Source: Wolbachia pipientis
GTDB lineage: Bacteria; Pseudomonadota; Alphaproteobacteria; Rickettsiales; Anaplasmataceae
Length of the DNA stretch: 47,611 nucleotides
Direction: 5' to 3'
Assembly (NCBI RefSeq): GCF_001752665.1
Contig: NZ_MJMG01000001.1
Coordinates: 248,387-295,997, forward strand
The stretch's first letter is position 1. Every line of letters starts with the position of its first letter. The position numbers and the translations under genes are program-made. Shown here in pieces: positions 10,108 to 16,956 of the stretch. The notes under the pieces are model-generated. The model was not told the DNA's origin. It saw only the letters and a list, made by a program, of their open reading frames with translations, and searched no databases.

Positions 10108-10881
10108 GTGAATTTTTTTGATATCAGAATAATTGGTAGATATTTTATCAACTTTTTATTAACATTTGGAAACGCATTTATATTTTTTATTCGATCAATC
10201 TATCATAGTTTTATTCCACCATATTATTTTAGCAGTATAATAAGACAAGTGATAGAGATAGGTTTCTTTTCCTTGCCTATTGTTGGTCTAACTGGAATTT
10301 TTATAGGAGCTGTAATAGTTTTACAGAGTAGTTTAAGCAGCACGTTAATTAATCAAGAAGAAATTATACCAAAAATTGTTGTAATTACTATCATGAGAGA
10401 ATTAGGGCCAGTTTTGATTAGCTTAATAATGGTTGGTAAGGCTGGATCAGCAATAGCAGCAGAGATTGGTACGATGCGTATTACTGAGCAGATAGATGCT
10501 TTGATAACTCTAAATGTAAATCCTTTTAAGTATTTAATAGCACCAAGAATTTTAGCATCACTTATGGTGTTTCCTATATTAACAACATGTGTGGATTTAA
10601 TAGGAATATTTGGTGGATATATTACTGCAGTTTTACAATTTGATCATAATTTAAGTGTATATATTAAATATACGATGCAATTTTTTGATATGCATGACTT
10701 TATTACAGGGTTAGTAAAATCAACTGTATTTGGCTCTGTAATCTCTATTGTAAGTTGTTATTACGGTTATCATTGCCAGGAGGGAGCGCGTGGAGTGGGT
10801 TTTGCCACTACATCAACTGCTATCTTGTCATCTGTGTTAATTATCCTTACGAATTATGTGATTACTCTGGTTTATGTGTAA
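10108..10881 (+). CDS. mlaE: Lipid-asymmetry ABC transporter permease MlaE
   Basis: Inner-membrane permease of the Mla (Ttg2/Yrb) phospholipid transport system. 257 residues with about five or six hydrophobic segments. The family core is evident: PIVGLTGIFIGAVIVLQS, IVVITIMRELGPVLISLIMV and GKAGSAIAAEIGTMRITEQIDAL, with a C-terminal GARGVGFATTSTAILSS. The start is GTG with only an A-rich upstream site. Its last 8 nt overlap mlaF, which indicates translational coupling. The cognate substrate-binding gene mlaD is not adjacent; it is found at 32.8-33.2 kb on the other strand. Confidence 0.93.
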   Translation: MNFFDIRIIGRYFINFLLTFGNAFIFFIRSIYHSFIPPYYFSSIIRQVIEIGFFSLPIVGLTGIFIGAVIVLQSSLSSTLINQEEIIPKIVVITIMRELGPVLISLIMVGKAGSAIAAEIGTMRITEQIDALITLNVNPFKYLIAPRILASLMVFPILTTCVDLIGIFGGYITAVLQFDHNLSVYIKYTMQFFDMHDFITGLVKSTVFGSVISIVSCYYGYHCQEGARGVGFATTSTAILSSVLIILTNYVITLVYV

Positions 10882-11584
10882 TCCTGTAATATCTATTTCA
10901 GATCTCTGTTTATCTTTTTATAACAGAGTAGTATTAAATCACCTAAACCTTAATATTTCACGTGGAGAGTCGTTGGCTATACTTGGTGGTTCAGGTAGTG
11001 GAAAATCTGTTCTTGCAAAAACTATAATTGGATTACTACTTCCAGATTCTGGGTCTATACATGTAAATAGCAAAAGTAAAAGCTTTGGTGTGTTATTCCA
11101 GAATTCTGCTTTATTCGATTATATTACAGTATGGGAAAATATATCTTTTAATTATAAAAAACGTTTTAATATTGATAAAAAAAAGGCAAAACAATTGGCT
11201 ATAGAAAAGCTTAATAGTGTTGGTTTAGAGGAAAATATATCTGATATGTTTCCAATAGAACTATCAGGTGGTATGAAAAAGAGAGTAGCGTTAGCAAGGG
11301 CAATCGCACATAATCCTGAAATTATTATTCTAGATGAACCAACATCAGGATTAGATCCAATAATGTCGAATATAGTAAATGAGATAATCATGTCGCTATC
11401 AAAAAATCTTCATTCTACAATTGTTACTATTACGCATGATATATATAGTACATTTAGAATAGCCAATAAAATAGCGGTATTATATGAAGGTAATATTATA
11501 TTTCATGGTACTATTAAGGAGATACAAAATAGTAACAACGAATATATAAAGAAGTTCATTGCACCTGTTCAGTTTATGTCATAA
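10874..11584 (+). CDS. mlaF: Lipid-asymmetry ABC transporter ATP-binding protein MlaF
   Basis: Cytoplasmic ATPase that pairs with MlaE. 236 residues. Walker A is GGSGSGKS (residues 38-45), followed by a Q-loop (VLFQNSALFDYITV, the SALFD form typical of MlaF), the signature LSGGMKKRVALARAI, Walker B IIILDEPTSGLDP and the H-loop VTITHD. The GGMKKR form of the signature motif is characteristic of Mla-type ATPases and separates it from amino-acid or phosphate importers. It is followed after 5 nt by a phosphate-binding-protein gene. Confidence 0.94.
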   Translation: MCNPVISISDLCLSFYNRVVLNHLNLNISRGESLAILGGSGSGKSVLAKTIIGLLLPDSGSIHVNSKSKSFGVLFQNSALFDYITVWENISFNYKKRFNIDKKKAKQLAIEKLNSVGLEENISDMFPIELSGGMKKRVALARAIAHNPEIIILDEPTSGLDPIMSNIVNEIIMSLSKNLHSTIVTITHDIYSTFRIANKIAVLYEGNIIFHGTIKEIQNSNNEYIKKFIAPVQFMS

Positions 11585-11589
11585 CAATA

Positions 11590-12615
11590 ATGATTAATTT
11601 TAAAAATTTTCTTCTTAGTTTAGTGCTTGTTATAATATCTACGCCATTATTGAGTGCTGGTACGAGAGAATATGTGAGAATTATTGGGTCTTCAACAGTC
11701 AATCATTTTATTTCATTTATAGCTGATGAGTTTAATCGTTCATCTTCTTTAAAAGCTCCAATTGTAGAGTCAATAGGAAGTGGCGCTGGATTTAAAATGT
11801 TTTGTTCAGGAATAGAGGAAAATGCACCAGACATTACCACTTCATCTCGCCCTATAAGAAAAGCTGAAATTGAATTGTGTCAAAGAAATAAAGTTGGTGA
11901 AATAATAGAAGTTGTTATTGGTTACGATGGTGTAGTAATTGCGAATTCAAAGCAAAGCGACAAGTATGATTTTACAAAAAAAGATCTTTTTGATGCTTTA
12001 TCTGCATATACCCAGCAAGGTAATAAATTAGTCAAGAATAATAAGAAATATTGGTCTGATATAAGTAAAATTTTCAAAAAAAGTAAAATTGAAATCTATG
12101 GTCCATACCAGAACACCGGTACATACGATACTTTAATAGATTTTATCATGCTTGATCAGTATTCATGTATGAATGCAAGAATTTTTAAAGAAACTTATAA
12201 GGATATTGAAGAAAGGAAAAAAGCGTGTAGTAATATCAGAAATGATGAAGTATATAAAGAAGTAGGGACTAACGAAAATATAATAATACATAAGCTAAAT
12301 AATGATAAGGATGCTCTAGGTATATTAAGTTTTAGTTTTTTAATAAGGAACCAGGATAAAATACAAGGTAGTACAATTGCTGGAATCGCGCCAACTTATG
12401 AGAATATATCATCAATGAAATATTTATTAGCCAGACCATTATATCTTTATATCAAGAAGAGTCATGTAGGTGTTGTGCGTAGTCTAAAAGAATTTATTAA
12501 TGAAGTGATGTATGCAATTGACTATAAAAGCGGTTATTTATTCAGATATGGTCTTATACCGCTTTCTAATCAAGATATGCAAAAAGCTTTGGCCACTGTT
12601 CATAGTATAATGTAG
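11590..12615 (+). CDS. pstS: PstS-like periplasmic phosphate-binding protein
   Basis: Captures phosphate in the periplasm for an ABC importer. 341 residues. An N-terminal signal peptide (basic KNF, then LLSLVLVIISTPLLSA) is followed by the PstS-type opening RIIGSSTVNHF, the ligand-loop IGSGAGFKMFC, SSRPI, and YGPYQNTGTYD. No pstCAB genes are in the window. The gene is 5 nt after mlaF and appears co-transcribed with a lipid transporter, which is unexpected; a different anion ligand cannot be excluded. The last residues are not followed by a classical terminator, but competing hairpins lie 80-130 bp downstream. Confidence 0.85.
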   Translation: MINFKNFLLSLVLVIISTPLLSAGTREYVRIIGSSTVNHFISFIADEFNRSSSLKAPIVESIGSGAGFKMFCSGIEENAPDITTSSRPIRKAEIELCQRNKVGEIIEVVIGYDGVVIANSKQSDKYDFTKKDLFDALSAYTQQGNKLVKNNKKYWSDISKIFKKSKIEIYGPYQNTGTYDTLIDFIMLDQYSCMNARIFKETYKDIEERKKACSNIRNDEVYKEVGTNENIIIHKLNNDKDALGILSFSFLIRNQDKIQGSTIAGIAPTYENISSMKYLLARPLYLYIKKSHVGVVRSLKEFINEVMYAIDYKSGYLFRYGLIPLSNQDMQKALATVHSIM

Positions 12616-12698
12616 TACAAATTCTTCTGCTATTCTTCATATAATTTTTATGCAATAAAGAAAAAAATATGTTGCAACAATAAACAACTGTTCCATAC

Positions 12699-12747
12699 TT
12701 AAGGAAGTTGGACATATAGCGCTTTCCTTAATAGCCCGAAAAGGAAA
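12699..12747 (+). other. Competing-hairpin region downstream of pstS
   Basis: TTAAGGAA (12699-12706) can pair perfectly with TTCCTTAA (12724-12731), while the overlapping TTTCCTT (12723-12729) can instead pair with AAGGAAA (12741-12747). The two structures are mutually exclusive. There is no strong T-tract. It may end or modulate the upstream operon transcript. Confidence 0.4.
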
Positions 12748-12779
12748 ATTTAAAATAGGGAACTATTTTTTTTGATCTA

Positions 12780-12807
12780 TTCGAACTATTGTGAAATACG
12801 CTATACA
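12780..12807 (+). promoter_or_regulatory. Sigma-70-type promoter, member of a duplicated intergenic sequence
   Basis: TTCGAA (12780-12785) and TATACA (12802-12807) with a 16-bp spacer, 32 bp before the start of the tandem-repeat protein gene. The surrounding ~57 bp (from 12749) recurs at 31526-31584 with an identical 18-bp core, tgatctattcgaactatt. Confidence 0.6.
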
Positions 12808-12839
12808 TTCAATATTTTTATTTTATAGTGGAGGTTAAA

Positions 12840-13361
12840 ATGATTAGACAATCTGATAAGTACAATATAGTGATTTCTGCAAGTTTAACTTGTGTTGCTT
12901 TAAGTGCTGTAGTGTACCTGGCAATTGCAGAGAAGTTTCATAATATATGTTTTACATATAGTAATGTTTGTATGAGTTATGGAATTCTTTCTGTAGTTCT
13001 CACTGCAATTGCTGCTATTGCTACTTATACAGCATGGTATTACGCTGGTCCTATTAATGATCCTGCTAATGATCTTTCTGGCAGTATCGAGCAGCCTGTA
13101 GAAGCACCAGAAGCACCTGTAGGAGAACCTGTTGTAGAAGAACCTGTAGGAGAACCTGTTGTAGAAGAACCTGTAGGAGAACCTGTTGTAGAAGAACCTG
13201 TAGGTTGGATAGGTGCTGTTACTAATGCTATTACAGGTATTACAAATCAGCTATACTTTTCTTTAAAAACCAAGATTGCTGGAGAACCTGTAGGAGCACC
13301 TGTAGTAGAACCTGTAGTAGAACCTTTAGTAGAACCTGCAGCAAATCAAAGAAGAACGTAG
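12840..13361 (+). CDS. Tandem-repeat membrane protein, VGEPVVEEP repeats
   Basis: 173 residues from the ATG at 12840; no family recognised. The ATG is chosen over an in-frame GTG at 12828 because that GTG lies inside the ribosome binding site (gtggagg, 5 nt spacing). Two hydrophobic segments (IVISASLTCVALSAVVYLAI and SYGILSVVLTAIAAIATYTA) lie within the first ~65 residues, separated by a short loop with two cysteines. The rest is acidic and proline/valine rich: three exact VGEPVVEEP units, a spacer with WIGAVTNAITGITNQ, then degenerate EPVVEP units. Acidic tandem-repeat proteins of Ehrlichia are often secreted, immunodominant effectors; no known TRP is recognised here, so this is an analogy. 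Confidence 0.75.
   Translation: MIRQSDKYNIVISASLTCVALSAVVYLAIAEKFHNICFTYSNVCMSYGILSVVLTAIAAIATYTAWYYAGPINDPANDLSGSIEQPVEAPEAPVGEPVVEEPVGEPVVEEPVGEPVVEEPVGWIGAVTNAITGITNQLYFSLKTKIAGEPVGAPVVEPVVEPLVEPAANQRRT
13119..13199 (+). repeat. 27-bp tandem repeat, three identical units
   Basis: The unit starts gtaggagaacctgttgta and encodes VGEPVVEEP. Copies at 13119-13145, 13146-13172 and 13173-13199 are identical, which implies recent expansion or homogenisation. A partial degenerate array follows at about 13281-13340. Confidence 0.95.
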
Positions 13362-13387
13362 CATCCTACAAAAGGATAAAATGAATG

Positions 13388-13425
13388 ATGGTAGTTTGCT
13401 TGTTTTGAAATGAGTAAACTACCAT
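13388..13425. terminator. Hairpin after the tandem-repeat gene
   Basis: ATGGTAGTTT and AAACTACCAT are perfect complements, extendable by four weaker pairs, with a ~10-nt loop. It lies 26 bp after the stop codon. There is no T-tract, so it may be a rho-dependent end or an RNA-stabilising structure. Confidence 0.5.
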
Positions 13426-13513
13426 TATGGCGAAAATTGAAAATTTTACCAGGATAGGTACTTTATCCTTTCTTATCCTGACTTTCAAAACACTTTCTAA
13501 AGCTTTAATTGAG

Positions 13514-13587
13514 TGGGCGGTGACAGGCTCGAACTGCCGACCTCTTCGGTGTAAACGAAATGCTCTACCAATCTGAGCTAACCGCCC
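13514..13587 (-). tRNA. tRNA-Val (anticodon TAC)
   Basis: Read on the minus strand: acceptor GGGCGGT/ACCGCCC, D-arm GCTC..GAGC, anticodon stem TTTCG/CGAAG around loop TTTACAC (anticodon TAC), T-arm with GTTCGAGC, discriminator A. It is 74 nt without an encoded CCA. Confidence 0.95.
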
Positions 13588-13675
13588 TTGTATAATATAA
13601 TTATATAGACTGAGCTCTTTTTATGCAATAAAATATTAGTGCCTTAAACAGTAAGGTTTATAATTAAAAATTTTT

Positions 13676-14377
13676 ATGGAAACATTTTCCAACTTCTGCA
13701 TTTATCACTATAAAGAAATTTTTAGTACTAACACAGAAGCACTAGATTTAATTGACAAGGGCATATTTGATGAAACTGTAATTATTGCAGACAAACAAAC
13801 AAATGGCAGAGGACGTACAGGTAAAAGGTGGCTATCTCCGGAAGGCAATTTATATATAAGCTTTATAATAAACCCAGTAGGTAAATTTAGTGAGTTTGTT
13901 TTTATCACTGCTATAGCTGTAGGACATACTTTATTATCACTTGTAGATAATTTAGGTGTTCAATACAAGTGGCCTAATGATATATTAATTGATGGTAAAA
14001 AAATCAGTGGAGTACTAATAGAAAGAAAATCTTACTCAAATTGGTTAGTAATAGGTGTTGGTATTAATATAGTACATGCGCCATTGCAAGAATCAACTTG
14101 TATTAGTAATTATTGCAACCCTTTATCTAATATGGATTTGCTTACAATGCTGATAATAAATTTTAATAAATTAAGAAAACAATGGATACTTAACGGATTT
14201 TATGATATAAGAAAAGCATGGCTGGAGAGGGCTTTTAAACTAAATGAGCTAATAAGTATAAAATTGGCTGATCAGTTGCTTAGTGGCATTTTTACTGGTA
14301 TAGATACAGATGGTAAATTAATCTTAAAACAGGAAAATGAAGATTTAGTTTATTTTGACACAGGTGAGCTATTTTAA
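13676..14377 (+). CDS. birA: Biotin--[acetyl-CoA-carboxylase] ligase (catalytic domain only)
   Basis: Attaches biotin to the carboxyl carrier protein of biotin-dependent carboxylases. 233 residues, which is the short form with no N-terminal DNA-binding domain, so it should not act as a repressor. Motifs: STNTEA near residue 18, the biotin-binding loop QTNGRGRTGKRWLSPEGNLY, KWPNDILIDGKKISGVLIE, and VIGVGINI. Its stop codon overlaps the ATG of a 42-residue reading frame identified here as a ccmD candidate (TAATG), and ccmE follows. Confidence 0.93.
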   Translation: METFSNFCIYHYKEIFSTNTEALDLIDKGIFDETVIIADKQTNGRGRTGKRWLSPEGNLYISFIINPVGKFSEFVFITAIAVGHTLLSLVDNLGVQYKWPNDILIDGKKISGVLIERKSYSNWLVIGVGINIVHAPLQESTCISNYCNPLSNMDLLTMLIINFNKLRKQWILNGFYDIRKAWLERAFKLNELISIKLADQLLSGIFTGIDTDGKLILKQENEDLVYFDTGELF

Positions 14378-14505
14378 TGGTGTTTTGTGCTTATTTTATT
14401 AGTTTCATATTGATGATAGGAGAACTAATTTTTGCTTTTTCTCGTTATAAACGCAGCGAAAGATTTTTGCGAAAACTTGAGCAAAATAATGAAAAAAAGA
14501 CATAA
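14377..14505 (+). CDS. ccmD: Candidate CcmD, small heme-exporter membrane protein
   Basis: A 42-codon frame that starts on the last base of the birA stop (TAATG) and overlaps the start of ccmE by 17 nt in another frame. The product has a short N-terminus with an aromatic pattern (FCAYFISF), a single hydrophobic segment (to about residue 21), then a strongly basic amphipathic helix (SRYKRSERFLRKLEQN). This is the size and topology of CcmD, the small subunit that releases holo-CcmE from the CcmABC heme complex. Position directly before ccmE is the usual ccmCDE order, although ccmC is replaced by birA here. CcmD sequences are poorly conserved, so the call rests on topology and context. Confidence 0.65.
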   Translation: MVFCAYFISFILMIGELIFAFSRYKRSERFLRKLEQNNEKKT

Positions 14506-14881
14506 AAGATTACTTGTAGTTACCGGAATTTTTTGTGCTTTAAGCTGCATAATTTTTTTTGTTTTAATGACACTGAAGGAAAATATTTCATTTTTTTATA
14601 CTGTAAGTGAAGCTGTAATGCTACCACACAAGAAAAAGCCTATACGTATTTGTGGAATAGTTGTTGAAAATAGTATAATTAAAAATGATAGTGAAATTAT
14701 TTTTCAAATAACAGATTTCAATCAAAGCATTAGTATAGTATATAAAGGAATACTGCCTCCTATGTTTTCAGAAAAAAACAGTGTTGTTGTTCAGGGTATA
14801 ATGCTCAATAAAACTACATTCCTAGCAGATACGGTATTTGCTAAACATGATGAAAATTATATGTCTATTAAAGCTCAATGA
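14489..14881 (+). CDS. ccmE: Cytochrome c maturation heme chaperone CcmE
   Basis: Binds heme covalently in the periplasm and passes it to apocytochrome c. 130 residues from the ATG at 14489 (MKKRHKRLLVV), which is the normal CcmE start; a longer frame upstream adds residues not expected in the family. A basic N-terminus and one membrane anchor (~9-30) are followed by the OB-fold (IRICGIVVENS, ITDFNQSISIVYKGILPPMF, VVVQGIM). The heme-attachment histidine is in the C-terminal AKHDENYM motif. It overlaps the candidate ccmD gene at its start and converges with a minus-strand gene by 7 nt. Confidence 0.93.
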   Translation: MKKRHKRLLVVTGIFCALSCIIFFVLMTLKENISFFYTVSEAVMLPHKKKPIRICGIVVENSIIKNDSEIIFQITDFNQSISIVYKGILPPMFSEKNSVVVQGIMLNKTTFLADTVFAKHDENYMSIKAQ

Positions 14882-15747
14882 AATTTGACAAGTTTATCTA
14901 TTGTTTTGGTAATAATTTTCGGTGTATCAGGAGAAAGCTTAAGGCTTATTTGATTTAACCGTTCTACGGCTGATTCACTGCTTTCACCTTCACCTTCTAT
15001 AAAATCACATAAAATATCTTCTATATTTTTAGCAATACCTTCATATTTTCGCAAAGGATGGTTGCGTGGATATTGATTAATAGTCTTAATACTAGAATAT
15101 TCAATAAATGCTTGATCTTTAAAGGCAAGCTGTCTTAACTTTGCTTTGAGTATTTGTTCATTACTTTTTGCCAATAAACTAGACTTTATTAATGACTCTG
15201 TAATTATGTTAATGACTTGCTGTACATCAGAATGTACTATTAAGTTTACAGTATTCTTTTTTAGTACACAGTAATATAGTGTTTTTACACTCTTTAGTGA
15301 GTTTATTAACATTTTGCTGTTATGTGACTGTAACCATAAATGTTTTTCACACATAGGTGTAATTGTAAATATATTTTTATTTACCCTGATGTTGCATTGT
15401 AGACAACTATTAAAGAGAGAAAATGCTATTCCCTTTGATTCAAGAGCATGTGCAGCTGTAATAGTATTTGCCATTATGCTGTTTGTGATTTTAATTCCAT
15501 GATCATACAGATGATAAACTATATTTTCAATATCATGATATAAAAAATTGTTATTTTTATATAATTCTACATATTCTATGCTATCATGCTGCTTATACTC
15601 TATTGTCACCTCATCTGCAAAAAGTGCTTTTGCTGCTTTATGTTTATCAAGTACTGTGCAAATTTTAATAAAGTGTTCAAGCACCTGCTGATTTGTTATT
15701 TCAATACTCAGAAGATTTTTATTGATAATTGAAATGTTGCGTATCAT
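14875..15747 (-). CDS. Unknown 290-residue protein
   Basis: No family recognised. It is mostly soluble, with no signal peptide or membrane segment. Two small cysteine clusters are present (NSCLQC near ~118 and PMCEKH near ~132) and the C-terminal part has charged helices (GEGESSESAVERL). A good ribosome binding site (aaggagataag) precedes the ATG. The 3' end overlaps the end of ccmE by 7 nt. The glutaredoxin-like gene lies upstream on the same strand, 68 bp away, so the two may be co-transcribed. The length and intact frame support a real gene. Confidence 0.7.
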   Translation of the reverse strand: MIRNISIINKNLLSIEITNQQVLEHFIKICTVLDKHKAAKALFADEVTIEYKQHDSIEYVELYKNNNFLYHDIENIVYHLYDHGIKITNSIMANTITAAHALESKGIAFSLFNSCLQCNIRVNKNIFTITPMCEKHLWLQSHNSKMLINSLKSVKTLYYCVLKKNTVNLIVHSDVQQVINIITESLIKSSLLAKSNEQILKAKLRQLAFKDQAFIEYSSIKTINQYPRNHPLRKYEGIAKNIEDILCDFIEGEGESSESAVERLNQISLKLSPDTPKIITKTIDKLVKFH

Positions 15748-15815
15748 CTTATCTCCTTTTATAGCTTGTCAAACAAATTTTATGTGGAATTTATTAAAAT
15801 TTATTTAAATTAAAC

Positions 15816-16235
15816 TTACATTATTTCAATTCCAGGATCTTGCATGTTATGTTCTGTAGAATCAAAATTACTGCTATGATAACTATCGTTATCAGGTTCA
15901 TTAGTGCTGCTGTGATCACTACTATCATGACCTATACCATCATCTCGACTGCTTGTTAAATGTAGCATGCTATCTAATTTGCCTATGCAATCAATACGAT
16001 TTAATTCATCATATCCGTTTATATGGATCTTACTTTCATCTTCATATACAATAAAAATCTGCGGTACAGTTTTTACATCATATTCAGACTTTATTATTAT
16101 GAATAACTCAGGATTTTTTATTATATCAACTTCTTCGTACTCTATGTTTTTGCTATGTAATAACTGTTTTGCTTTAATACAATATGAACAACCTGGTTTT
16201 GTATATATTATAACTTTTACTGCAACCTTACCCAT
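15816..16235 (-). CDS. grxC: Glutaredoxin (GrxC-like) with an acidic Ser/Asp/His-rich tail
   Basis: Thiol-disulfide exchange protein dependent on glutathione. 139 residues. The first ~90 form a normal glutaredoxin: VIIYTKPGCSYCIKAKQLL (active site CSYC rather than CPYC), NIEYEEVDI, the cis-proline TVPQIFI, and a degenerate glutathione loop INGYDEL. The remaining ~48 residues are an unusual, probably disordered extension rich in S, D, H and N (SSRDDGIGHDSSDHSSTNEP), ending in NMQDPGIEIM. Such a tail is not part of the family. The frame is intact to a normal stop, so the tail is encoded and not a readthrough artefact of a visible frameshift. Confidence 0.88.
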   Translation of the reverse strand: MGKVAVKVIIYTKPGCSYCIKAKQLLHSKNIEYEEVDIIKNPELFIIIKSEYDVKTVPQIFIVYEDESKIHINGYDELNRIDCIGKLDSMLHLTSSRDDGIGHDSSDHSSTNEPDNDSYHSSNFDSTEHNMQDPGIEIM

Positions 16236-16365
16236 AATTTTAACCCTAATTATATAATTAATTATTATAATAATTGTTATAATATAAGAAATAAGCTTAG
16301 TGTCAATTGGTTATACAAATATATTGTGTTATGCACGTTTGTAGATCAAGGGAGTTCATGCAAAT

Positions 16366-16405
16366 TTCTGATATAAATTTATGTGTTCTGATATAAATTT
16401 ATGTG
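16366..16405 (+). repeat. 20-bp perfect tandem duplication upstream of lspA
   Basis: ttctgatataaatttatgtg occurs twice head to tail (16366-16385, 16386-16405), ending 18 bp before the lspA start. It lies where a promoter or leader is expected. Confidence 0.9.
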
Positions 16406-16423
16406 TAATGTAAAAGTAAAGAA

Positions 16424-16906
16424 ATGAAAAAATTATATTTGCTTGTTATAATAATTATAGCATTTGCAGATCAGGCAAGTAAGTTATATGTCAATGCGTT
16501 GATTGATGAAGAAGGATATATTGAAATTTGTAGTTTTATAAAACTCATAGAAGTATGGAATTCAGGTATTAGCTTTGGACTATTTAGTACATTGCCATAT
16601 AGAGATTTATTATTTTCAGTCTTTGCTATTATTATAATTAATATATTATTATATTTACTATATCAGGCTAATGATAGGCTAACCTGTATAGGTTTTACTC
16701 TTATGATTGGTGGTGCCATTGGCAATGTAGTTGATAGGATATACTGGAAAGCCGTATATGATTTCATACATTTTCATATTGGTGATTGGTATTGGCCTGC
16801 TTTTAATTTAGCAGATTGCTATATAGCGGGTGGAATGCTGATATTAATGTACAAATGGTATATATATGATACTTTTATCTGTCAGCGGCATAAAGCTATT
16901 GACTGA
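16424..16906 (+). CDS. lspA: Lipoprotein signal peptidase II
   Basis: Inner-membrane aspartyl protease that removes signal peptides from prolipoproteins. 160 residues with four hydrophobic segments. The two catalytic aspartates are in GGAIGNVVDRI and FNLADCYI, and the conserved NSGISFGLF loop is present. An A-rich stretch with aaag precedes the ATG. It is followed by two M16 peptidase genes in the same direction after 50 bp. Confidence 0.95.
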   Translation: MKKLYLLVIIIIAFADQASKLYVNALIDEEGYIEICSFIKLIEVWNSGISFGLFSTLPYRDLLFSVFAIIIINILLYLLYQANDRLTCIGFTLMIGGAIGNVVDRIYWKAVYDFIHFHIGDWYWPAFNLADCYIAGGMLILMYKWYIYDTFICQRHKAID

Positions 16907-16956
16907 TAAAACCATATACAATATGCTTTCAGCATTATATATATTTAGGTCAAGCA

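Noticed and set aside
12828-12839. Earlier GTG start for the tandem-repeat protein
   Set aside because: The GTG is part of the gtggagg ribosome binding site that serves the ATG at 12840.
13119-13199. Possible CRISPR array
   Set aside because: The repeats are directly adjacent with no spacers and are in frame within a coding sequence.
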